From: Ectocarpus siliculosus | Taxonomy: Eukaryota; Sar; Phaeophyceae; Ectocarpales; Ectocarpaceae | Direction of reading: 5' to 3' | Length of the DNA stretch: 26,775 nucleotides | NCBI GenBank assembly: GCA_000310025.1 | Contig: FN649003.1 | Coordinates: forward strand, 602,290-629,064 | The notes under the pieces: generated by a model | The model's input: only the letters and a program-made list of their open reading frames with translations | Database searches by the model: none | What the model was told of the DNA's origin: nothing | Part shown: positions 1 through 9,879 of the stretch, in pieces | Numbering within the stretch: the first letter of the stretch is position 1 | How the letters are laid out: every line of letters begins with the position of its first letter | Made by a program: the position numbers and the translations under genes

Positions 1-24
1 TAGAAAAAGCCCTCCCCCCCCCCC

Positions 25-3000
25 CTATCCGCATGTTATTTCATTGCGCTTTTGGAGTCTGAGTCCTACCAGGCGGTCGGTGTAACCGTCCATGGGAGGC
101 TTCTCCAACAGGGCCGATGCCACGTCGTCCGAGTGTAGCAGTAGACACGCCAAGAAGGCTGGCAGGGTGGCTCGCTCCCCCAGTCCCCCCCTTCGCACCG
201 CCTCCTCGGTGGATCTGACGTCGATGTATCTGGTATGGTGATCATCCATCCATGGTGTTATGGATGGAGGGAGGCAGGCGGACACGCGCGCGCGTGTGTA
301 TGTGTGTGTGTGTGAAAGAAGGTGCAGGGGTGCACATTACTGTGGATGGACTCAGATGCGCCGGAGGGGTATCATGCGTGGTCAGGCCGTAAAAACCATG
401 CTTGCTTCCACGCGTACCTGTAACGTGATGGTTGACCAGAACTGAGTACACCCAACGTCGTGTGGTCGGCCTCATACGGTTCTTTCGACCTGGATAAGCC
501 GCTCTTGAACCCTACCTGAGTACGGCATCTCCCGAAGCACCCAAGTAGGACGCCGTAGCAAGGGTGTCTCCCCGAAGCAGAAACTCAGCTATTTAGACTA
601 CACGCGAGCGAGTGCTTCGATTCTCTGCCAACCCACCCAACCAAACCTTTCATGAGTTCAAGAACGTTTTTAGCCTCGGCACCAGGAACCAGAACCTAAC
701 TTGCAACACCCAGGCAAGACTACCATCTCTACCCTCCATCCCTGTGCCGCGCACGTCTACCACACGCAATATTACTACGCAATCCCCGGCGAAATAGACG
801 TTTTGGGTCACGACAAAGATCAACTTGGTGCCCACCGGGGCGGGGCGGAGTACTGGGGCGGTTGGAGGGAGTTTGGATGCACTTCTGATGTCACACGGCA
901 CAGCTGCTGCCCGACGAGGCTCTGTAGGCGCTATCATCATAGTAGTGCACCTTGAGAAGCTGTTGTACCGACTGCGTCATGCTACAACGACACTTTCATC
1001 CGTGACTCGGACATCTTGAACATCCCAGCAATACTGATCCGGTCTCAACAGATAGCATACGAGGCATGTCCTACTGCGGGGTGTGGTGTATATTGTACCT
1101 CAAGTGGTTCCGCGGCTCCGCTTTCATGACCTGGAGCTGGTCTAAGAGTATTCGGAGGTTGACCTCCCGCGCGGCTCTCTCTTTCGTGCCGCCGTCTCCC
1201 CTGCCTCCCGCGAAGCTGCTGATGCTCCTGCGCCTGTCCGACCTGAACGCTAAGGAGCCGAAGAGCGTGTGTATGTCCTCAAAGAACTCCTGCCCGATCG
1301 AACGCGGTGCGGTGTCGATTGCACGATTTTGGCCGCGCAGAGGATACGATCTTATTGAAGGATGGGCCTCGGTCGTGAATACTACCATGTTCGGGCTACT
1401 AGATGGTACGGATCTACGAGATTTCGGGGGTTACGTGGATGCTTGTGTGTGGCGGCAGGGAAGTTCGGCGGCAGGGCCCCCGGCAGGGCACCTCGCTCTC
1501 CCCGTGTGCTCTCTAATTCTGTCAAATACATATCAAGGTCCTGGGGTCAACATTTGTTCTGCGCTTCTGACAGTGAACTGTCCGCCTCCAAGCATACGAT
1601 ATGTGGCGTGCGGACCAAACCCAGCCCAGAAGCTTTTTCAAAACAAAGAAGAACGTTCCATCAATGCAAAATAGGGTTGCGTTTTATACACTTGGTCTAG
1701 TACAAACCTTGGTATAGCATAACGACAAGCGTCAATGGAAAGGAGTCCCCGAGCCTCCCTATACTCATGTTCTCCTACGAAAAGCTTGTGGGAGACCGAA
1801 GACAATAGTGGGGATTTCACGACCTCCTTCTTCGCCACAGCACCACAAAGTGGGGCCCCACAAAGAGCACTACTAGCAGACCTATACCTGGAAGCAAAAG
1901 TAGACGATGCACGCGCGAAGGAACACTGCGAAGGGAAGCGACTTCACACCGTCGGCTTCTTGGGTGGGGGCATCGGCGACAGCGCCGGCATCATCAGCCC
2001 CAGACGGCGTGATCCTGCAATTGTTGTCGCTGCGAACCCCAACCGTTGTCGGGGAGGCTACTGCTGCTGCTGCTGCTGCTGCCCCTGATACCTCCGATTT
2101 CGCTGATGGTATGGGCGATGCCCCCGTTCCGGGAGGGCTGCGGACATACCTTGATCCCTCGGACAGGATTCTGGCCACCTGTGTTGACACAGAGCAACAT
2201 GGCCCAGAAAATGTTCGCACAGACAGGAAAAACGGTCGGTGTGCAGCAAGTTTTGTTCGACCCAATACCTAACCTATTGCCTCTTAGTCGTTGCCACCCT
2301 TAAAGAGTCTACGGTATCATGCTGCGTGTCTCCGCGTGTGCTCTTTGTCCTCGATTCACCTGCCACGCATTATGGCAAGAGAAAAAAACACCCACCCGGA
2401 CCACAATCTCCTCCGGAAAGTCTTGACAGACAAGTCCGAAAAGATGAACGACATCCTTCTGCTCGAACCCACCCCCGTCGGCACCGGCCGTTGTGACATT
2501 GCCGGGCTCACCGAACATCTGTTGTACGGTAAGGGACACAGACGGCAATGTTCGTAGCTTTAAACAGCGCGTTGCCGGCTTGGAACGTGGCCAAAGTGCG
2601 CGCATGCTAAACCGAGACAGAAGCTTCTCCCGCCCGAGCCCTAATAGACAAGTTTCAGCAGGGGATACGAGTCCGGCATAAATATTTATCTTCCAAATCC
2701 AAACTTGTGTGAGGCTTTGGTATTCGCTGAGCGTTAAACCTCACCCTAGCAGAATACGGGGAGATATTCCTGCCTTGTTTTGCTTAGAAGATCATGTTTG
2801 ATTCGCCCAACTTCGGGTAGGAAAGAGGAGGGGGGGGAGTGTGAAGTATAGTATCGACGAATGCTAGCAATTATTTGTAACCTAAAGCGCCGGAGCACAT
2901 TTAAATGTCAACGTTTTCCCCTTTGATGACTAATAATCCGACAATGAAACTCGATATTTATATTGTAAGTAACTTGGACACATTTTTACGCCACCTCATG

Positions 3001-3754
3001 TACGGCGCGCACGAAGGCCCGGCGGTTGCGCGTGGTGGCATTGACGTAGGCATACTCCCTCCCAACCACGTTGTCTTGACTCAGCACGCTTGTTTTCATT
3101 GCCGTTGGTGGATGGGGTTTTAAGCAGCGACCAGGCGACGGGAGCGCGACCAGAATCGGCGGTGATGTGATAGTGCGATGGGGCTGGGGACACCCATCTC
3201 ATACATACTTACTATACACTGAGACTGACGTATTTTCATTGGTCAGCCGGTTAGAGCGGTCAATGCTAATAAAAAAATACACACAGCAACCATCAGGGTG
3301 TTTGACCAAGGTTATGTGGCATGACAGCACATAATGTGGACCCTGTAAAACAGGATACGTGATTTTACTATGAACGTCCGGTACCTCTCCAAATAGTCGT
3401 GAATGAGGTCCAGGGGTTTCTCAGGTCGGGCGGCAAGCACAAGTCGAAGGGCGTCCTCGACGTACACCTTGAGTTCGGGGTTCTCTGGGAAAGATTCGAA
3501 CGAGCGTGAGGAGCGAAGACGGCTGGAAATATATTCTCCATGAGTTACAGTATGTGGGGACCAAAGAGCGTCCTACGATGAACAAAACAGATTACGCTGA
3601 GAGCATAGCCCAAGCCTCTTGTGTTGTTCTGTCAACCATGCGTCCTGCGACCGGTCTACATTGGGCAAGCCTTGCTGCTCAGATCGAACAACACCACACA
3701 TGAAAATTTCCTTATTTCCACACCTAAAAAATCTTGAGCTGTGATCCCATCCAT
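25..3754 (-). CDS. TPGS1: Tubulin polyglutamylase complex subunit 1-like protein (8 exons)
   Basis: Spliced minus-strand gene. Exons in transcript order: 3754-3724, 3484-3385, 3088-2995, 2518-2396, 2178-2150, 2014-1888, 1289-1099, 229-25. Phases match at every junction, giving about 299 residues; from memory, human TPGS1 is about 290. The N-terminus reads QDFL followed by an RIIa/DPY30-like helix pair (LRLVLAARPEKPLDLIHDYLE), the expected TPGS1 start. Next come RRAFVRAVHE, then GGGFEQKDVVHLFGLVCQDFPEE, then SLPFAVFLRACIVYF joined to EFFEDIHTLFGSL; these follow the order of conserved TPGS1 blocks. In animals TPGS1 is a non-catalytic subunit that helps target the TTLL1 polyglutamylase to axonemes, basal bodies and centrioles. 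The exon 3 acceptor (3088 or 3079) and exon 6 acceptor (2014 or 2029) are ambiguous but in frame. The exon 5 of 29 nt is unusually small. The stop at 25-27 may be bypassed if a donor near 73 is used, so the C-terminus is tentative. Identity is from motif order by eye; another RIIa-domain axonemal protein is the alternative. Confidence 0.72.
230..1098 (-). other. Last intron of the TPGS1-like gene
   Basis: The donor is GTACAA after TTGAG and the acceptor is CCAG before the last exon. Phase 2 is kept, giving an Arg codon across the join. Apart from the dinucleotide tract nothing else was recognised here. Confidence 0.7.
284..314. repeat. CG/TG dinucleotide tract
   Basis: Alternating CG then TG repeats, with one TA interruption. 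It lies just upstream (in transcript sense) of the last TPGS1-like exon, inside the intron 230-1098. Confidence 0.9.
2061..2082. repeat. (CTG)7 trinucleotide tract
   Basis: On the gene's strand this is (CAG/GCA)n, just upstream of TPGS1-like exon 6. In one frame it would encode poly-Ala, but the phase of the 29-nt exon requires an acceptor downstream of it, so it is read as intronic. Its CAGs are potential decoy acceptors. Confidence 0.85.
3233..3257. repeat. Copy 1 of a 25-nt dispersed motif
   Basis: This copy matches 19156-19180 in the same orientation with two mismatches (core TTTTCATTGG, then CAGCCGGTTAG). It lies in a TPGS1-like intron. The GGTTAGAGC part resembles a tRNA D-arm / A box, so a tRNA-derived element is possible. 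Confidence 0.4.
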
Positions 3755-3756
3755 GG
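3751..3756. promoter_or_regulatory. CCATGG palindrome holding both proposed start codons
   Basis: The plus-strand ATG (3753-3755) opens MAAESAALVPN and runs to a GTAAGT donor at 3787. The minus-strand ATG (3754-3752) opens MDGITAQDFL and runs to a GT donor at 3723. Each ATG has G at +4 and C at -1. If both are used, the promoters must lie inside the partner's first exon or intron and the transcripts overlap. Confidence 0.4.
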
Positions 3757-6700
3757 CAGCGGAGTCTGCGGCGTTGGTGCCAAACGGTAAGTCTGGAGGT
3801 GGGATGCAGTGCGCCATGTGTCGCAGCGGAGTGATGGACGGAGTGATGGAGGTCTAGCCTCAGTAACACGTGAGAATACAGATTTCGCGCGGAGCGAGAG
3901 GACCACAGGAGTGCTGTGAGATATATATGACAGTGTGAAGGACCTACCACTGAGAGATTGAGCTGAGGGATGCTATGTAACATGCCAACTCAAACTGCCA
4001 ACTGCCAACTGCCAACTCAATCCAGGTTCCAGGTCAGCCCGATCCCACGAACCGGCAAGGGTTATCCCGCATCCGGGCTGACGTTTCAATTTTAATTCCA
4101 CCGCATGCTGTTCCCCGTTCCCTGTGCGGCACGCGGCACGCGGCGCGCGCTGCCGTTTGTTGTTCCATCTCAGACACGGGCACTTAGGCCTAGCTTGACA
4201 ACCACTACCCAATTGGAAGGAAGAAGGGGGTTAGTCTTTGGTTGCTCGACGAGCACCGCGTGTCCGAATATCGAACCTCGGGGAGTCCGGGACGGACGGG
4301 ACTGTACGCGATTTGATTGAGAATCGTGCCCGCAGGCAGCTGAGGGACCAATACTACACCAGTAGGGCAGCTGGCCAGTTGATCGGCAGCATGAGCTATG
4401 TTGGAGTTCCCACCGTTCCAAGAGACTCGACCATTGCATCCTCCATGATCGTGCAAGACTACATATCGAAGCGCTTCCGAGGAGAGAAACCCATTTCGCG
4501 AAGGTACGATAACCAACCAACCTTGTACATTTATTTCAGGTTCTTTCGCCGGCTACAATGAATGTAGGCTACATGTACAGAGGTTGTTCTCGTACAATAT
4601 CGTATCGGTGTATCGGCTGGGTTTGATGCTGTGCCACGTGTCGAATATTTCGATGTTACGGGTACATTCCGTTGCCTCTTATTTCGAGGCTGGCGGTGTG
4701 ATGGCTACGAGGTCGTCACCTACCCTATAGACTATATATAGTCTAAGAGAGGACGCGGCCACGGTTACTACTACTGCTGTACCCTCGATTAAATAAGAGC
4801 TCCGTCACAAGCTAATTGTTAACCTGCGTATGCGCAAAATATTGGGTTCCAATATCTCTATGGCATGGGATATTGCGCTATCACATTTTTTTTACTAGAG
4901 TTAACAATATCGCGATGGTGGCACGCGGTACCGACCGCCAACAACCTGTTTGACAATACCATACCCGTGCAAACAATCGTTTCTTTAGATCCCTTCAGAA
5001 ATGTGTGCAAGGAGAGTTGAAGTTTCCACAGCCTCTTCACCCAAGGGTACAATGGTTTTCCGGTCATTTCGGTTCATTTTAGCTCTGAGTGACTTGCGAC
5101 CTTTGAGGTAAACTCGCTCCCGGCCCTACCTAGCTAGCTGTTGGGTCCCTCCTCCCTTCAAATGCTCCAACTTTTCCGACGCGGTGTGCTGATATGATTG
5201 TTAAAATGCAGCATTCTACAGCAGCACCGGCCCGCACAAGGGCGACGTGCTGGATAAAGAGCGCCGTAAGGATACAAGTATATCCTACCGAAAGTGTGTG
5301 TGTACGCTAAATTTTACGATGGTTTCGTTGGTAATTCGTGCCGATATCTCCTATGGTGCTTGTTACCCGATACTTACGGTGTGTCTTCCAACTTTTTCGA
5401 GTAAGCACCGAACCCCACTACTTACTGAACTTTATGTCAATCTTGCTGCAGCTTGACCTCCACTTGTCGGCGGGAAGGCTTGAACAACAGGCGGCGAGTT
5501 GCTGCCATTCGTGTATGCTGACACAAAAAAAAACGCAAATCATCAATCCTCGTGCGCGTGTGGCACCGCAGGCACATGCCCAAGGGAGTGGATTCCTGCT
5601 TCGGGAATTTTCCGATGCAGTACAAGACGAAGGACGCCTGGGACGGAAACCCGACTCTGCGCCGCGACTCCCGAACCTCTTACACATCCCCGCAGCGGTC
5701 CCCCACCAAGACCCGCCGGCCAAAGGGTTCGGTGAGAGGAAGAAGGTTGCTTGCGAGCAAAAGAGATGGGAGTTGAAGAGCGTCGAAGCTGTCTCTACAG
5801 CCGAGAAGGCGAAAAGACCTGCGTCGCGGAGAATACAATCGACGGTGTTGTCTTTGGGATTGTTATGTGTTGGAAAGAGAAAAGAGTGTGCAAGCTCCGT
5901 GCATGGTGGTCGGGTGGTTGTGACAACACCCGTCAGAACGGCCTTAAGCGCCAGCGTCTGGGAGACCAGATGCTTTGGATTTAATTGGGCTTCAAACGTG
6001 AGGGGGGGAACACCGTCCAAAACACGACGACCTGTGGATCTACCCCGGGGGCAACACTGCTACCCGTATTCCACCGCAACGAGAAGTATTGAAGGGGGGC
6101 ACAAACATCATCCTGACGGAATAGATGCTCAACCGGGTGGTTCATTGGGTCAAAAGACACTTTTCCCTGTGAACCTCTCAATCGAACTCTCCTGCTCATC
6201 TTGCCGAAGCTTTCTCTCTCTATTGCTCGATGTTTATTGTGTGACTTCTCGGCCAGCCACATCTGTCTCTAAACCCAGCCCACCCAACGGTACCCTCCTT
6301 CGCTGCTAGACACGGCCGGAAATTGACCCCGGCCGTCCGCCCCCAACCTCCCTGCAATTAATTATGTTCTTCTCCGTGCTGCATTAGGATGTGAGAGAGA
6401 AGTCGGGAGTCATCCCGGGGGTCGGTGCCCGCCCTGCCACCGCCGGCTCGTACCGCCGATCAAGCACCTACTCCGGAAGCAGCGAAGTCGGCCGCTCCGG
6501 GTTGGCAGCAAGCGGGGCTCCGCGGATGGAGCCGGCGACGCGCGGGAGGGGGTTGGGTGGGGGTACCGGTGGTGGTGGTGGGGCCAGGCCCAAGTCTGCG
6601 TCGATGTCTCGGTCCCGGCCCTTCCTGGAAGTCCACGGGTCGTCCACGGTATAAAATATGGTTTTCGGACTATTAACAGTTTATTTGAGTAGAACCTTTT

Positions 6701-9700
6701 CAAGGGTAAAACGCTGCTATTTAGTCCTAGGGCGGTTGAGAAGTGTTCACTATCTAGTCCGAGGGAGGTTGAGTAATGTTTTTTATTTCGGCCTTTTGGC
6801 ATAGGGCTGCCGTCTATATGTCTACTCACGGCAAGTTGGCGGTCGCCTTAGTGAGGTCTTTTGGGGAGTGGAGGCGTGCTTTCCAACGTGAGGATACGTG
6901 TTGTGTGTCCGTTCAGATAACCCCGGCCTGTTTCGTGGGCACGGTTTATTCATGGAATGGACACCTCTTTGAACAAGAAAATAACGATGACTTGGACAGA
7001 GGATATTGGTGAGAGATATATTGAGGTCCGGACGTCCATGTCAACAACCTGCTGCAAAACCAATATTATATTTTGTACAACAGAGCTGGTTTGGCACGAC
7101 ACAGGCGGGGGGGGGTCTGCTCTTAACCCCACGGGTAACCTGTCGACCTAGTCACCACCAAACCTGGGTGCTATTAACAATCTTGTGGCCTTCCTGCACG
7201 CGCACATGTCGTTTGCCTCAAACGGCGTTCGGCGCACACCCACCGCGCGCCGTCACGGCCCCCATGGGAACAGAGGCAGCAGCAGCAGCAGCAGCAGCAG
7301 CGAGACCCGGGGGGGGAGACGCGGACAGCAGAACGGCGAGGAGAAGGGGGGGTGCCGTCACTGGCATCAACGGAAAAAGGCAGAAAGGCGACGAGGGTCA
7401 GGCCTAAGACGGCGGGGGCGAGGCCGACTTCGCGAGGTCGGAAGGGAGGGGGGGTCGTACTTGAGGATCTCCCGGACCGCCAGGAATTAGAGGTGCGTCC
7501 GATTCACGAATCTTCCACGCGTATGGTCCACGTTTTTGCTTGTATCATGCGTGCTCCCGGTTGTGGTGTGTCAATCATATAATCCGGAGTACAACGTGTA
7601 GGTTGGCTCCCAGAATGTGTAGGTTGGACGAAACCAAGCTGCGCACATCACGCGAGGTTTCGGAGCTCCTGTGTCGACCCATCCATCCAACGTGAGCGTA
7701 AAAGCTTTTTAGTTTCGTCTGGTGAATCAACGACAAGGAAGAAGAATGTGGCTGTCGGAGTCGATCCCGACGGCATTGGGCGCCTTCTTCTTCGCTGGCA
7801 TTGCTGCATGGTATGAAAGGGCACAGCACGGTCAACACGTCGGTTAGAAATAACGAATTCGACGAAACAAATGGGGGATAGGAGATGTTGCAAACAAACG
7901 CGTCGCTGGTATCTCTTTTGCTTTGGTGGGTGCATGCAGGACGGATGTCAGAAGAAGGAAAAGGAGAAGAAGAAACAGGACAAGGCAACAGAAGAAAAAA
8001 AGGAAAGGGAAAAGTATAAGGAACGGAAACGGACAAACGGACAAACGGACAAACGGACAAGGAAGTAAGCGCAATATCATCACTACCAGAGTACATACAA
8101 GAGACAACACAAATCGTTCGCTAAAAAACGCATCTCGCGTGCAACAGGCGACGCGAACGTACCTGCTGACCCAAGGCAAGTTCCGCATCACCCCGTCGAA
8201 GCTCATGGCCAGTCTAGAGGCGGCGAGGGCCACCAACAGCAGGCCTCTCAGCGCACCGGCTAGCGTCCGTCGACGCCGCGCCCCCGCCCCCCCCAAAGCC
8301 GGTGAGAATGTGGTCAGTGAAGATGTACATATACGCTTTTTCTATTCAAGGGTTTTACTGACAGGGTGCGTGTTTTGTTACTCGTACCATCGACCGCGCC
8401 AGCCGGCTGACCGATGAAAAAGACGTCGATCTCAGTGTGGTTGAAAACACATAATGCTTGTAGAGGCCATGGTCTGGGACCCCGTGGGGGGGCGTCGTGA
8501 TTGTGTGCGTTCATGTGGGTGTTTGGTCGCTTCCTCGCCCCCGAACCCCCGAATATTAACTACTGTAGGAACAAGCCAATCCAGAGGAAGGCGACCTGTA
8601 GCGCTGTGAATCCTTGTTTTTGTGTCCCGTCCGGTGGACTGGACAGAGCACGACCCTTTCGCCGCGATACTGTTCATCCCCAATCATGCGGTGTCGGTTG
8701 GTGCGTTGGCACGTTTCTCTCTCTATTCCTTGTTATCGTTGGCGTTGGTACTGCTTTGATGTTGTGGTCGCGGTTACCGCTGCCGTTTCCTGTGGCGACA
8801 TATATGTATGTTGCTCTTGCTGTTGATGTTGATGGTGACTTGCCCGTTGTTGGTGTTGCTGCTGTTGTTATTGACGATGATGGTGATGAGAAGTGTTTGT
8901 TGTTGCTTGCTGCTACTGGTGCCGGTCTGTTCTACCGGCCGTTATTCCATCGTTGATCGTCGTTTCACGAACAGTATTTGCCGGCCCATCACCAAACACT
9001 CAGCAGGAACACGAGGCCCAAAACTGCCGTTGATAACCGTCGGCGCGTTTTTGTTGTCTTTTTTTCCCAACCACTAAACAGGCGCGTGGCGTCGGCGGGC
9101 AATAGCCGCAACGCTCTTCCGCAAGTACTACGTGAGGGGGGACCTCCCGATCAGCGTGGACCACTGCGGACACCGGAACGCAATCCGTTGGAAGATCCGA
9201 CCCGCCGACCTCGACTTCCACGTCTACCTGCCCATATTCTTCGATGGTTTGAGAGAGGCAAGCTATTTTAAGTGGGGATTCTTTCCTTAAGAGTTCGTGG
9301 GTTTCTTTGACTGTTTAGAGACTGACTGGTCGTCCAGGACGCGTCTCGGAGTACGCTATAGGCGAGAATGGTACATCAACGACCCCAAACTTCTGCCTGC
9401 CTCGTGCAATCTGCTACCATCCCCTGGACCGTTTGGACAACGGCTGGACACGAATAATATGCATTAGACGCCGAAGTTCCGAAATCAATCTCCACGTGGT
9501 GTCCATTGCCTATTCGTTTAGACCACCACCGACCTGAGAAATCCAATCAAACCCCATGACCGAGAATAGAAGAGGGAGACACGAAACCTCCGAGGAAACT
9601 CGATTCTTTCTCGACATATCGTTATCGTTCTTCCGACAGGTCTGGTCACGTCTTGCTGTTTGGTATGTATGTACGTGTGCTCGAGGCAGGTGGAAGACCC

Positions 9701-9843
9701 GTACCGTTTCCTCGCGGTCCAGGGGACTGTGGACATGATCGAGGGTGCTCCGGACAAGGTCCTCCCCGTCATCCCGCAGGTTCGTGGCTGTTGAGGGTTG
9801 CGGATGCCTGTGGTGGTTGTAAGTCGCTGTTGTGGTAGATGCT

Positions 9844-9879
<36 letters not shown>

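Noticed and set aside
1066-1674. Plus-strand open frame of 202 codons
   Set aside because: It is antisense to TPGS1-like exon 7 (1099-1289), whose reading is supported by phase and motifs.
5338-6309. Long plus-strand open frame of 323 codons
   Set aside because: It overlaps the PACRG exon 5572-5731 in another frame, runs through intron sequence and shows no family motif.
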